From: Zobellia barbeyronii
GTDB lineage: Bacteria > Bacteroidota > Bacteroidia > Flavobacteriales > Flavobacteriaceae
Direction of reading: 5' to 3'
Length of the DNA: 64,000 nt
NCBI RefSeq assembly: GCF_018603515.1
Contig: NZ_JACATN010000002.1
Coordinates: 248,001-312,000 of the forward strand
A program made the position numbers and the translations under genes. Below the pieces are notes generated by a model. The model did no database searches. It was not told where the DNA came from and was given only the letters and a program-made list of their open reading frames with translations. Shown here piece by piece: positions 54,261-64,000 of this stretch (its first letter is position 1; every line of letters begins with the position of its first letter).

Positions 54261-57200
54261 ATGATGAAAAACATTTTAATGTTCCTAGTACTAATAATGG
54301 GTACTCACCCCATATTGGCGCAGGACAAAACGGTTACCGGTACGGTCACCGACGCTAATGATGGAATGCCATTGCCTGGTGTAAATGTATTAGTACAGGG
54401 AAGTACTACAGGAACACAATCAGATTTTGATGGTAATTATACCATAGAAGCTTCTACTGGTGATATTTTGATTTTTTCCTACATTGGAATGAAATCTCAA
54501 AATGTAACCGTAGGTGCAAATAGCACTATCAATTTGGGAATGCAGGAAGATGCAAGCGAACTAGATGAAGTGGTAGTTACTGCTTTGGGTATAAAAAGAC
54601 AAAAGAAGTCGTTGACCTATGCCACACAAGGGGTAGACACCAAGAGTATTGATGAAGCTAGACCGCAACAAGATCTTGTAAATAGTCTTCAAGGAAAAGT
54701 AGCTGGACTATCTATACAAACATCAGGAAATGGTGTTAGTGGATCTTCTAAAGTAGTTCTTAGGGGTAACCGTTCAATAGCAGGTAGTAGCCAAGCACTA
54801 TATGTTGTAGATGGTGTGCCATTAGGTGGTGATATTTCTAACTTAAGCCCTGATGACATTGCTTCTATTAACGTGTTAAAAGGAGCTAATGCTGCCGCAC
54901 TTTATGGAGCAAGAGCAAACAACGGTGCTATTATAGTTACTACAAAAACAGGAACAAGTGATGTAACTACCATTGACTTTAGTTCTACTCTTACTGCAGA
55001 TACAGGAAGAATTATGTATGATTACCAAAATGAGTATGGCCAAGGTAGTGGTGGTCTTTTTAATAACGCATCCACTGGTTCATGGGGTCCTAGAATGGAT
55101 GGGTCTTCAGTTGCTAACTGGTCACCAAGTCCAGATATCAATTCTGCAACTCCTTACACTGCACAACCAAATAATGTTACTGATTTTATGCAAACGGGCT
55201 TTAATATGGCCAATAACGTTTCTATACGATCTGGTAATGACAAGAACAGAACCTTTTTTGGGTATACTAACGAAAATAGAAAAGGTATCGTAGCGGGTAA
55301 CGAATTGAAGAGACATAACGTTACACTTAAAATAGACAACAAATTGTTCAATGACAAGCTTGAACTTAGTGCTAAAGCAAACTACATTAGAACAGAAACA
55401 GATAACATATTAGAGACGGGAGAATCATTCGCTAATCCATGGAGACATGCATACAGGCTACCTAGAAACATACGTACTTCGGATGCAGAAGTTTTTGAAT
55501 ATTTAGCTTTGGATGGGAGTACAAAACAAAACTATTGGAAACCTAAAGATAATGGTGGAGCGAATCCTTATTGGACTACCAATCGTAATCTTAACAATTC
55601 TATTAATAATAGAGTAATAGGATATGCTTCATTAAAATACAATATTCTTGACAACCTTAGTTTAATGGTGCGTACTGCTGTAGATAACAGTACTACTTTC
55701 AGAGAAGATATTGATTATAATGATACTTATGTACTTGCTGATAATGGAAACTATGAAACAAGAAATAGTATTGACTTAGAATGGAATTCCGATTTCTTGT
55801 TGAGCTACGACAAACAAATTAATGACGATTTCAATTTTAATATCAATTTTGGTGGTAACAGTCGTATGGCAGAAGATAAGTTTGTATCTACCAATAATAA
55901 AGGATTGAATGCTCCTAATATTTTTGCGATTAGCAATGCTTTAAACCTTGCTTCAGAGCAAGATTATAATAAGAAAAAGGTAAATTCCCTTTATACTTTT
56001 GGACAAGTAGGCTACAAAGATGCTTTGTTTTTAGATCTTACTTATAGAAGTGATTGGAGTTCAACTCTACCAGTTGATAATAATAGATTTGATTATTACT
56101 CTGCAGGTCTTAGTACCGTAATATCCGATCTTGTAAAATTACCTGAAGTTATTTCATATCTTAAGCTAAGAGGTTCTTATGCAGAGGTAGGTAACGATAC
56201 TGACCCATACAAGATTTTCCGGACCGCATCTTCTGTTGCAGGTGGTTTTATTCAATTAGACCCTGCACTTCCTAATACAAATTTAAAGCCTGAACGTACA
56301 CAATCTTTAGAATTTGGTGTTGATGCCAGGTTCTTAGATAACCGTCTAGGTATTGATTTAACTTACTATAAGAGTAACAGTATAGATCAGTTATTCCCTG
56401 TGAGTGTTGATCCTGCTTTTGGATTTAGTACCCGATTTGTAAATGGAGGTGATATTCAGAACAAAGGGGTTGAAGCTATTTTAACAGGAACACCTATTCA
56501 AACTAATGACTTTAGTTGGAATGTCTCTGTTAACTTTAGTAAAAATGAAAGTGAAGTGCTACGCCTTTCTGGAGGGTTAGAAACTCTTATCCTTGATGCT
56601 GGCAATCCATTTTTCAGACAATTTGAATTGGAAATAGGTGAACCATGGGGTAATATGTATTCCAGAGGTTTTGAAAGAGACGACCAGAATAGAGTTATTG
56701 TAAATGCAGATGGTACACCATCCGTAACTGACGGTAAAAGCGTTTTAATTGGTAACTACAACCCAGATTGGTTAGGTGGTATTAGTAACAGCTTCCGCTA
56801 CAAAAACTTAAGTTTAAGCTTTTTAATAGATATTAGACAAGGTGGTGTAATTGGCTCGCTTACAAATGCTATTTTGGCTTCAGATGGTGCACTTGATGTT
56901 ACCACTATTGGTCGTGATGGGACTCTGGTATTTGGTGATAATGTTTTTGGAGACTTAGAAGTAGTTAAGGCCGATGGAACTCCAAATGATATCCAAACAA
57001 ATGCTGAAACATTTTGGGCTTCTATTGGTGGAAGAAACGCTCCTGTTGGTGAAGCTTTTGTTGAAGATGCATCCAACATCAGGATGAGAGAAATAACATT
57101 GGGTTATAGCCTACCTTCTTCATTAATAGATAAAACGCCTTTTAGAAACATAAAGCTGACGTTGGTAGGGAGAAACCTTTTCTTCTTCTCGAACAGCGCA

Positions 57201-57314
57201 AGTGTTGACCCAGAGGTAATCGTTGACCCTACACTTACAAGTGCAGATGGTTATGAATCTTTTTCTCCTCCATCAACCAGAAGTTTAGGTTTGAACCTAA
57301 AATTTGGATTTTAA
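54261..57314 (+). CDS. SusC/RagA-type TonB-dependent transporter (no STN domain)
   Basis: A 1017-residue outer-membrane importer. Signal peptide (about 1-20, ending in ILAQ), carboxypeptidase-D-like repeat (about 24-98; VTGTVTDANDGMPLPGVNVL), TonB box region LDEVVVTALGIKRQKK, plug (about 120-225; INVLKGANAAALYGARANNGAIIV), then the barrel ending in LGLNLKFGF. The absence of an STN domain means it is not under FecR signalling. A LacI-type gene lies upstream instead. The ATG at 54261 is followed at once by a second ATG. Confidence 0.95.
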   Translation: MMKNILMFLVLIMGTHPILAQDKTVTGTVTDANDGMPLPGVNVLVQGSTTGTQSDFDGNYTIEASTGDILIFSYIGMKSQNVTVGANSTINLGMQEDASELDEVVVTALGIKRQKKSLTYATQGVDTKSIDEARPQQDLVNSLQGKVAGLSIQTSGNGVSGSSKVVLRGNRSIAGSSQALYVVDGVPLGGDISNLSPDDIASINVLKGANAAALYGARANNGAIIVTTKTGTSDVTTIDFSSTLTADTGRIMYDYQNEYGQGSGGLFNNASTGSWGPRMDGSSVANWSPSPDINSATPYTAQPNNVTDFMQTGFNMANNVSIRSGNDKNRTFFGYTNENRKGIVAGNELKRHNVTLKIDNKLFNDKLELSAKANYIRTETDNILETGESFANPWRHAYRLPRNIRTSDAEVFEYLALDGSTKQNYWKPKDNGGANPYWTTNRNLNNSINNRVIGYASLKYNILDNLSLMVRTAVDNSTTFREDIDYNDTYVLADNGNYETRNSIDLEWNSDFLLSYDKQINDDFNFNINFGGNSRMAEDKFVSTNNKGLNAPNIFAISNALNLASEQDYNKKKVNSLYTFGQVGYKDALFLDLTYRSDWSSTLPVDNNRFDYYSAGLSTVISDLVKLPEVISYLKLRGSYAEVGNDTDPYKIFRTASSVAGGFIQLDPALPNTNLKPERTQSLEFGVDARFLDNRLGIDLTYYKSNSIDQLFPVSVDPAFGFSTRFVNGGDIQNKGVEAILTGTPIQTNDFSWNVSVNFSKNESEVLRLSGGLETLILDAGNPFFRQFELEIGEPWGNMYSRGFERDDQNRVIVNADGTPSVTDGKSVLIGNYNPDWLGGISNSFRYKNLSLSFLIDIRQGGVIGSLTNAILASDGALDVTTIGRDGTLVFGDNVFGDLEVVKADGTPNDIQTNAETFWASIGGRNAPVGEAFVEDASNIRMREITLGYSLPSSLIDKTPFRNIKLTLVGRNLFFFSNSASVDPEVIVDPTLTSADGYESFSPPSTRSLGLNLKFGF

Positions 57315-57333
57315 AAAATTGTTTATATAAAAT

Positions 57334-58902
57334 ATGAAAATCATGAAAAATATAAGTTTCTTACTTGTTACGGTCTTGCTACTAGCGAGCTGTACCGATG
57401 ATTTTGAACAAACCAATACGGACCCGCTTTCATTTGCCATACCTGGAATTTCTGAAAGTGAACTATTGCAAGGGCAAGCTTTTGCACAAGCTCAGTACAC
57501 ATCATTAATGGGCCAAGATTGGAGGTATCAGATTTCAGAAAATCTATTTGCTGATATTTGGTGTCAATATTTCACAACCACTGCATCAGGCTTTGACTCT
57601 GACCGTTATGTACAAGTTGGCGGTTGGTCAGATTTAGCGTGGAACTCTTTTTATCAAGAAGCAGTGCCTCAGATAATCTTAGTAGAAGACATAACCGAGG
57701 CCAATGAAAATGCAGTAGGTAATGCAATGATTAAGATATGGAAAGTAAATGCCTTTCATAGAATTACAGACTATTGGGGACCAATACCATACTTAGAAAT
57801 AGGAAATACAGAGCTTGAAGCTATTCCTTACGATTCTCAAGAAGCTATTTACAGAAGCTTTTTTGTGACATTGGATGAAGCTGTTGCTCAATTAGAATCA
57901 AACCTAGACAAATTATCATTTTCTGGTAGTGACCGCACCTACGGCGGGGACCCTGCAAAATGGTTAAAGTTTGCGAATAGTCTTCGTCTTCGTTTAGCTA
58001 TGAGAGTAAAATATGTTGATCGTGCGTTGGCACAATCAGAAGCGGAAAAAGCAGTAGCGGCTGGAGTTTTTCTATCTAATGGAGATAATGCCTATGTTTC
58101 TGTTGATGAAATAAATAGAAACCCACTAGAAACTATTACAGATTGGGGTGAGTTTAGAATGAGTGCTACAATGGAAAGTATATTAGAGGGCTATGAAGAC
58201 CCCCGTCTGCCTCAATATTTTGCTCCAGCAGTAGATGGTGATAGCGATGGTGATGGAAGCCCTTACGAAGGGTTGTTAAATGGACAAACGAAAGTTTCTC
58301 TAGAAACAAGTAAAAATGCGAGTCATTCCGACCTTGCTACTATATATATTGATGAAGCATTAGGAGGAATCAACCCTCCAATAGAAGTGATGACCGCCGC
58401 TGAAGTTTTCTTCTTACGCGCTGAGGGTGCTTTAGAAGGCTGGGCTATGGGTGGCACAGCAGAAGATTTGTATGCACAGGGAATAGCAACATCTATGGAG
58501 CAAAGAGAAGTTGGTGATGCCATTTCTATTGCTGCATATATTTCAAGTACGAATACACCAATAGCTTATGAAGTGGGTGCGGCAGCAGTTGCAGATATTC
58601 CTGTTGCATTTAGTTCCGACCCAGAAACTCAGCTTGAACAAATCATTACTCAAAAATGGTTAGCCCTATACCCTAACGGTTGGGAAGCATGGGCAGAATT
58701 AAGAAGAACGGGGTACCCTAAACAGTATGCACGCGCACAATCTGAAAATTCTGATGTAGCGGTTGACGAGATTATGAGAAGAATGGTTTATGTCTCAAGT
58801 CAATTCGATACTAATGCAGAATCTGTAGAAGCAGCCATAGCTGGACCTGAACTTAACGGTGCTGATAAAAACAACACTAAACTTTGGTGGGATAAAAAAT
58901 AA
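57334..58902 (+). CDS. SusD-like outer-membrane lipoprotein (SusD-like_2 type)
   Basis: The surface-binding partner of the SusC just upstream. The 522-residue protein has a lipobox LLASC near residue 20 and the SusD-like pattern NAFHRITDYWGPIPYLE, PAKWLKFANSLRLRLAMRV and the C-terminal ITQKWLALYPNGWEAWAELRRTGYP. This C-terminal motif places it in the SusD-like_2 branch rather than classic SusD/RagB. It begins 20 bases after susC, and a terminator follows 19 bases past its stop. Confidence 0.93.
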   Translation: MKIMKNISFLLVTVLLLASCTDDFEQTNTDPLSFAIPGISESELLQGQAFAQAQYTSLMGQDWRYQISENLFADIWCQYFTTTASGFDSDRYVQVGGWSDLAWNSFYQEAVPQIILVEDITEANENAVGNAMIKIWKVNAFHRITDYWGPIPYLEIGNTELEAIPYDSQEAIYRSFFVTLDEAVAQLESNLDKLSFSGSDRTYGGDPAKWLKFANSLRLRLAMRVKYVDRALAQSEAEKAVAAGVFLSNGDNAYVSVDEINRNPLETITDWGEFRMSATMESILEGYEDPRLPQYFAPAVDGDSDGDGSPYEGLLNGQTKVSLETSKNASHSDLATIYIDEALGGINPPIEVMTAAEVFFLRAEGALEGWAMGGTAEDLYAQGIATSMEQREVGDAISIAAYISSTNTPIAYEVGAAAVADIPVAFSSDPETQLEQIITQKWLALYPNGWEAWAELRRTGYPKQYARAQSENSDVAVDEIMRRMVYVSSQFDTNAESVEAAIAGPELNGADKNNTKLWWDKK

Positions 58903-58920
58903 TTACACATGAATTTATAA

Positions 58921-58956
58921 AAAAGCACCAACTTAAATATTGGTGCTTTTTTTTTA
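58921..58956 (+). terminator. Rho-independent terminator between susD and the VCBS gene
   Basis: An eleven-pair perfect stem AAAAGCACCAA / TTGGTGCTTTT with an eight-base loop is followed by a further T run. It closes the susCD messenger, and would lower expression of the downstream gene unless that gene has its own promoter in the next 50 bases. Confidence 0.9.
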
Positions 58957-59005
58957 CTATTTATTTCATACTATCTTAGAAGTCCTCTTCAAACAAAGTA
59001 AAACT

Positions 59006-62000
59006 ATGTGTTTCAGAATACTTTTCACTCTTATCTTTTTATTGATTTTTCTTTCGTGTAACGATAGTGATGATAAAAAACTTTTCACAAAAATAGAGTC
59101 TTCAAAATCTGGTGTGAAATTTAAAAATATTCTAAAAGAAACAGAACAATTTAACGTCTTGGAATATGGCTACTTATATAATGGCGGAGGTGTATCCGTA
59201 GGTGACGTCAATAATGATGGGCTTACAGATATTTATTTTACCGGAAACATGGTAGGTAGCAGACTTTATATTAATCAAGGGAATTTTGAGTTTAAAGAAA
59301 TAGCTCAAGAAGCTGGTGTTTTTGCAGAAGGGCTTTGGAATACAGGAACCACCATGGCAGATGTAAACGCAGATGGTTTTTTAGATATCTACGTATGCCG
59401 ATCCGCAGCTCCAGACGCCAATAAAAGAAAAAATCAACTTTTCATAAATAATGGTGACTTAACATTTACGGAGAGTGCATCAAAATACGGCGTCGATAAT
59501 TCTGGCTACTCTACTCAAGCTTCATTTTTTGATTATGATAAAGACGGGGATTTAGACCTCTATATAATTAACCACTCTACTCAAGAATATGCAGGTTTTG
59601 GTCAGATTACTGGCTCGTTAAAGAAAAAAAACAACCCCGCCTACTCAGATAAATTATACCGTAATGATAACGGAAAATTTAAGGATGTTAGTTCTGATGC
59701 TGGTCTAGTATCAAATGTTCTAGGCTTTGGATTGGGTTTAGCCGTTTCCGATATTAACAATGACGGTTGGCAGGATATCTATATCTCCAATGACTACAAT
59801 GAGCAAGATTACCTCTACATCAATAATAAAAACGGTACGTTTTCAGAAAGTCTAGAAAAATATATTGGACATACTTCGTTATTTTCAATGGGCTCGGATA
59901 TAGCCGATATTAATAATGATGGCTTTATGGATATTATGACCTTAGATATGTTACCAGAAGGTAATTATCGTCAAAAAATGGTTTCAGGCCCTGATAATTA
60001 CGATAAGTACCAACTCTTGGTTAATTCTGGTTTTTACAACCAAACCATGCGTAATATGCTTCAGCTTAACAACCAAGGAGAATCGTTTTCAGAAATAGGA
60101 CAGCTTTCTGGAATATCCAATACAGATTGGAGTTGGGCTTCCCTTTTTGCGGATTTAGACAATGATGGTTTTAAAGATGTATTTATAACCAATGGGTATA
60201 AGAGAGACTATACTAATATGGACTTTATTAATTATGCCGTCCAAGCAAAATTAGAGGAGAATAAAACCGGAAAGCAAACGGCCATTATGGAACTTTTGCG
60301 AAATATCCCAGCTACAATAGAAGAGAACTACACCTATAGAAACAACGGAGATTTAACTTTTTCAAAAGTCAACTCTGAATGGGGCTTAGACACTAAATCT
60401 CTTTCAAACGGTGCTGCTTACGCCGATTTGGATAATGATGGTGATTTAGATTTAATAGTCAATAATATTGAGGAAGAAGCTTTCGTATACAGAAATAACA
60501 GTGAGAAATTCAATAAAAATAATTTCCTCAGAGTAAAATTAATCGGTAGTGGTAAAAATACCTTTGGTATTGGCTCAAAAATAACCATTGAAAGTAAAAG
60601 TCAAATTTTAGCTCAGGAAGCAATTTCCACAAGAGGTTACCAATCCTCCGTTGATCAAACGCTGGTATTTGGTTTAGGGAAAAATGATACAATAGATAAG
60701 CTTACTATCGTATGGCCAGATTTTACAGAACAAACTTTATCAAACCTACCAAGCAATCAAACGCTAAATCTAAAACAGTCTGAAGCTCTTTCACCCAAGA
60801 ATGAAGCTAAAATAGACAGCCTTGGCATTTTAGTTGACGTTAGCAATGATAGTTTAATACGTTTTCAACACAAAGAGAACAACTATATAGATTTTAAAAG
60901 CCAACAACTACTACCTCATAAACTTTCTACTCAAGGTCCAAAAATAACAAAAGGTGATATAAACGGTGATGAGTTAGAAGATTTGTTCATTTGTGGCGCT
61001 AAAGGACAAAGTGGTCAACTATTTCTACAAAATAAAAAAGGTGAATTTAATAATGGGGCGGTTGCTTTTGAAAGCGATATGGCTTCTGAAGACACCAATG
61101 CTCTTTTCTTTGATGCAGACAATGACAATGACCTAGATTTATATGTGGTGAGCGGCGGAAATGCATTTAACCAAGACTCCAAAGAATTACAAGATAGACT
61201 CTATCTGAACAATGGCAAAGGTAAATTGAAAAAGTCAACAACCTCCTTGCCTACTATGCTTACAAGTGGTTCCTGTGTTAAAGCCAATGATTTTGACAAT
61301 GATGGAGATCTAGACCTCTTTGTTGGTGGTAGATTAGTGCCTGGTAACTATCCATCTAGCCCAAGAAGCTACTTGCTTCAAAATGATGGTAAAGGTAATT
61401 TTAAAGACATTACTACAACTGTGAACTCTTCTTTAGAACATATAGGCATGGTTTCAGATGCGCTATGGAGTGATTTTTCGGGCGATGGTATTGATGACCT
61501 TATCATAGTAGGTGAATTTATGGCCATAAGAGCTTTTGAGAACACAGGCGGAAAGCTGGTTGAAATCAATAATTCTACTCTAAGTAATGCAAAAGGATGG
61601 TGGAACAGTATTGAACAGGGCGATTTTGATAATGATGGTGATATAGATTATGTCATTGGAAATTTTGGTCTGAACTCTCAACTAAAAGCTTCCGAAAAAG
61701 AACCCGTAAAGTTATACGTAAAGGATTTTGATAATAATGGCTCTATAGACCCTATTCTAACATCTTATATAATGGGTGAAAGTTATCCCGTGTTTTCTAA
61801 GGATGATTTAATTGGGCAATTAAGTTTTCTAAAAGGAAAATACTTGAACTACGCAGATTATGCCGACCAAAAAATCACCGATATTTTCTCAAAAGAAGAT
61901 TTGGTAGATGTGGAAGTTTTGGAGGCTACAACTTTCGCTACCAGCTATCTTGAAAATTTAGGTGATAACATTTTTAAAATTTCGCCACTCCCCGCCTCTG

Positions 62001-62305
62001 CTCAATTTGCTCCAATTTATGGTATTCTTGTAGAGGACCTTAATAGCGACGGAAACTTAGATGCCATATTAGCTGGCAACTTTTTTGGGACACGGGTAAA
62101 GTATGGTAGATATGATGCCAACAAGGGAACTCTCCTCATGGGAAAAGGAAAAGGAATGTTCCAGGTTCTTAATCAAAAAGAAAGCGGACTAAACCTAAAT
62201 GGAGAAATCAGGGATATTAAGTCCATTCCATTAGCCAACAAAGAAACCTTACTAATTTTTTCTAGAAATAATCAAGTTCCTACAACATATAAAACTCATT
62301 TCTAA
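59006..62305 (+). CDS. VCBS/FG-GAP repeat lipoprotein with ASPIC/UnbV domain
   Basis: A 1099-residue surface lipoprotein. The ATG at 59006 gives a lipobox LSC near residue 18; an upstream ATG at 58940 falls inside the terminator and is rejected. About fourteen Ca-binding DxNxDG-type motifs (for example DVNNDGLTD, DLDNDGDLD, DFDNDGDID) mark FG-GAP beta-propeller repeats in two blocks. An ASPIC/UnbV domain between them (about 520-600) reads GIGSKITI, STRGYQSSVDQTL and VWPDF. Such proteins are common beside SusCD pairs and are thought to bind glycans or help at the surface; none of this is proven. Its stop overlaps the next start by one base (TAATG). Confidence 0.92.
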   Translation: MCFRILFTLIFLLIFLSCNDSDDKKLFTKIESSKSGVKFKNILKETEQFNVLEYGYLYNGGGVSVGDVNNDGLTDIYFTGNMVGSRLYINQGNFEFKEIAQEAGVFAEGLWNTGTTMADVNADGFLDIYVCRSAAPDANKRKNQLFINNGDLTFTESASKYGVDNSGYSTQASFFDYDKDGDLDLYIINHSTQEYAGFGQITGSLKKKNNPAYSDKLYRNDNGKFKDVSSDAGLVSNVLGFGLGLAVSDINNDGWQDIYISNDYNEQDYLYINNKNGTFSESLEKYIGHTSLFSMGSDIADINNDGFMDIMTLDMLPEGNYRQKMVSGPDNYDKYQLLVNSGFYNQTMRNMLQLNNQGESFSEIGQLSGISNTDWSWASLFADLDNDGFKDVFITNGYKRDYTNMDFINYAVQAKLEENKTGKQTAIMELLRNIPATIEENYTYRNNGDLTFSKVNSEWGLDTKSLSNGAAYADLDNDGDLDLIVNNIEEEAFVYRNNSEKFNKNNFLRVKLIGSGKNTFGIGSKITIESKSQILAQEAISTRGYQSSVDQTLVFGLGKNDTIDKLTIVWPDFTEQTLSNLPSNQTLNLKQSEALSPKNEAKIDSLGILVDVSNDSLIRFQHKENNYIDFKSQQLLPHKLSTQGPKITKGDINGDELEDLFICGAKGQSGQLFLQNKKGEFNNGAVAFESDMASEDTNALFFDADNDNDLDLYVVSGGNAFNQDSKELQDRLYLNNGKGKLKKSTTSLPTMLTSGSCVKANDFDNDGDLDLFVGGRLVPGNYPSSPRSYLLQNDGKGNFKDITTTVNSSLEHIGMVSDALWSDFSGDGIDDLIIVGEFMAIRAFENTGGKLVEINNSTLSNAKGWWNSIEQGDFDNDGDIDYVIGNFGLNSQLKASEKEPVKLYVKDFDNNGSIDPILTSYIMGESYPVFSKDDLIGQLSFLKGKYLNYADYADQKITDIFSKEDLVDVEVLEATTFATSYLENLGDNIFKISPLPASAQFAPIYGILVEDLNSDGNLDAILAGNFFGTRVKYGRYDANKGTLLMGKGKGMFQVLNQKESGLNLNGEIRDIKSIPLANKETLLIFSRNNQVPTTYKTHF

Positions 62306-64000
62306 TGTCAAAACATCTTCAATTGGCCCTATTGCTTTTAGCGGTTGGCCTATCTTTTAATTCTCAAGCACAATCCATATCAATAAAAGAAGAAATAGTT
62401 TCTATAGATACTTATGATTTCGGAGAACCTAACCCTGTTCCACTATTAGTTAATAATACCAAGATTCACCCGTATTTTAAGTTTGAGGGCTATCAACATA
62501 AACCAAAGAAAAAAGAGTGGAAAGTTGTAACCTTAGAAAACGATTATATTAAAGTGATGGTGCTACCCGAAATTGGCGGGAAGATTTGGGGAGCTATTGA
62601 AAAAAGCACAGGTGAAGAATTTCTCTATAAAAATGAAGTAATTAAATTCAGGAATATAGCTATGAGGGGTCCGTGGACCTCAGGCGGTTTAGAATTCAAT
62701 TTTGGGATAATTGGTCATCACCCGTCTACATCAACACCAGTAGATTATGTAACCCGTACCAATACAGATGGTAGCGTTAGTTGTTTTGTTAGCAACGTAG
62801 ATTTACCATCTAATACAAAATGGACTGTTGAAATTCGTTTAGAAAAAGATAAGGCCTATTTTGAAACCAACGCATCTTGGTACAATGCCTCTCCCCTAAC
62901 GGAATCTTATTATAATTGGATGACTGGTGCTGCTGAAGCAACAAATGACTTAGAATTTTTTATTCCGGGCAATGCATATGTAGAACATAATGGAAATGCG
63001 CATTCTTGGCCAATTGACCAAGAAGGTCGCGACCTAAGTAGTTACAAGAATAATAATTTTGGGCCGGCAAAATCATACCATATTGTTGGTGAGTTTAACG
63101 ACTTTTTTGGTGGTTATTATCATGATAAGGAGTTTGGTTTTGGCCAATGGTCTCTTTACGAAGAAATGCCTGGGCAAAAATTATGGCTTTGGGCCTTATC
63201 CCGCTCTGGTGGTATTTGGGAAGATTTACTTACGGATACAGATGGGCAATATATTGAATATCAAGCCGGAAGACTTTTTGACCAATATGAACCATCAGGA
63301 GCTATCAACCCCATAAGTCAGGTAGGTTTTGACCCGTTTGTCATGGACAAGTGGAGCGAAATATGGTTTCCATTTAAAAAAATTGGCGGTATGGTAGATG
63401 CATCGCCACATGGAGTCTTGAACGTTGAAATGGTTAATGGAGAAACTATTATTAGCGTAAACGCACTGCAAGATTTAAAATCAGAAATCCATATTAATGT
63501 TGGAGGAGAAACTACAACCCAGAAATTGATTTTAAAACCAATGGAAGTGTTCACGAAAACTATTTCTATTGATATCGCACAAGGAATAGAAGTTTCTATA
63601 GATGGTACTGAATTATCATACAATACCAACTCTAAGCTAAATGAATTAAAAAGACCTTTTAAATCTGATGAAGATTTAAATATCTCCGAAAGTGAAAAAT
63701 TGCTTTTTGCAGGAATTGAGGCTTTAGAGTTTCGAGAATTTGAGAAGGCACGAAAATATCTATCCAAATTAATTAACATTGACCCTTCTAATACATCAGC
63801 ATTAGTGAGATTGGCAGAGTTGGAGTATAGAAGAAGTAATTATGACCTTGCTTTAGAAAAAGCGAACACAGTTCTTAAAATGGATACCTATAACTCCAGT
63901 GCAAATTATATGGCAGGTATAGCTTATCGCGCTAAGAATGATACTGTTAATGCTTTGGAATCTTTAGGTTGGGCAGCTCGTGATATTAAATATAGATCAG
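62305..64000 (+). CDS. DUF5107 domain protein with TPR repeats, 3' end cut by the window edge
   Basis: Read from the ATG at 62305, 565 codons are visible and the frame is open to the edge. The signal peptide ends in SQAQ near residue 23. The next 330 residues resemble a galactose-mutarotase-like beta-sandwich: VVTLENDYIKVMVLPEIGGKIWGAIEK, then MRGPWTSGGLEFNFG, as in the DUF5107 family. TPR-type helices begin near residue 470 (LFAGIEALEFREFEKARKYL). The fold suggests carbohydrate binding or lytic action on a sugar, but no catalytic role is established here. It is translationally coupled to the VCBS gene. Confidence 0.85.
   Translation, partial: MSKHLQLALLLLAVGLSFNSQAQSISIKEEIVSIDTYDFGEPNPVPLLVNNTKIHPYFKFEGYQHKPKKKEWKVVTLENDYIKVMVLPEIGGKIWGAIEKSTGEEFLYKNEVIKFRNIAMRGPWTSGGLEFNFGIIGHHPSTSTPVDYVTRTNTDGSVSCFVSNVDLPSNTKWTVEIRLEKDKAYFETNASWYNASPLTESYYNWMTGAAEATNDLEFFIPGNAYVEHNGNAHSWPIDQEGRDLSSYKNNNFGPAKSYHIVGEFNDFFGGYYHDKEFGFGQWSLYEEMPGQKLWLWALSRSGGIWEDLLTDTDGQYIEYQAGRLFDQYEPSGAINPISQVGFDPFVMDKWSEIWFPFKKIGGMVDASPHGVLNVEMVNGETIISVNALQDLKSEIHINVGGETTTQKLILKPMEVFTKTISIDIAQGIEVSIDGTELSYNTNSKLNELKRPFKSDEDLNISESEKLLFAGIEALEFREFEKARKYLSKLINIDPSNTSALVRLAELEYRRSNYDLALEKANTVLKMDTYNSSANYMAGIAYRAKNDTVNALESLGWAARDIKYRS

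Noticed and set aside
58940-59005. Upstream extension of the VCBS gene to the ATG at 58940
   Set aside because: The first codons lie in the T run of the terminator and would put an extra hydrophobic stretch before a good lipoprotein signal.
63318-63779. 153-codon minus-strand frame inside the DUF5107 gene
   Set aside because: Antisense to a clear coding frame and without motifs.

Overview
The window looks like a chromosome segment from a marine-type member of the Flavobacteriaceae (Bacteroidetes). The basis is AT-rich DNA, two SusC/SusD outer-membrane pairs, STN-type SusC with a FecR/ECF sigma pair, lipoprotein signals, a formylglycine sulfatase, a CcsBA cytochrome c system, a BshB1 bacillithiol enzyme and a menaquinone cluster. 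Translation starts lack Shine-Dalgarno sequences, as is usual in this phylum. No insertion sequence, phage, rRNA or CRISPR array was seen. Both ends cut genes: menE on the left and a DUF5107 gene on the right.

Region 1 (1-13.4 kb) is mostly on the minus strand and holds menaquinone biosynthesis: menI, menF and menD, then DUF2853 and cvfB, a SPOR-like membrane protein, menA, menC and menE. Inside it sit a TPR sensor kinase and a LytTR response regulator, separated by a 669-base non-coding stretch. That stretch holds two copies of a paired direct-repeat operator, a tiny open frame and hairpin terminators. menB and menH are not in the window.

Region 2 (13.4-22.3 kb) starts with a small plus-strand operon (esterase, GNAT, VOC). 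It is followed by a four-gene minus-strand operon for trans-4-hydroxyproline breakdown to 2-oxoglutarate (deaminase, semialdehyde dehydrogenase, epimerase, FAD dehydrogenase). A divergent AraC-family gene lies upstream, with an 8-base direct repeat at 21-base spacing between them. A lipoprotein aldose epimerase follows.

Region 3 (22.3-30 kb) holds an M28 peptidase, tRNA-His, an orphan TPR histidine kinase behind a repeat-rich promoter region, and a MATE / cystathionine lyase-type / bshB1 minus-strand run.

Region 4 (30-41.4 kb) is a cell-surface-signalling locus: ECF sigma factor, FecR anti-sigma, STN-SusC, SusD, PhoD-like phosphatase and sulfatase. It has no glycoside hydrolase. A strong plus-strand terminator lies antisense between fecR and susC, suggesting a cis-antisense RNA.

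Region 5 (41.5-48.4 kb) is housekeeping: CcsBA heme/cytochrome c assembly, a DUF2520 protein, a KdsC-like phosphatase, Maf, a lipoprotein and a small MscS-type channel.

Region 6 (48.5-64 kb) holds a secreted PIG-L deacetylase, an unannotated 33-residue membrane peptide and a sodium:solute symporter. Then comes a LacI-type regulator with a SusC/SusD/VCBS-ASPIC/DUF5107 locus. A 9-base motif, AAAGCGTTT, occurs once before lacI and once before susC and is the likely operator.

All calls come from reading the sequence and family knowledge; no database search was run.
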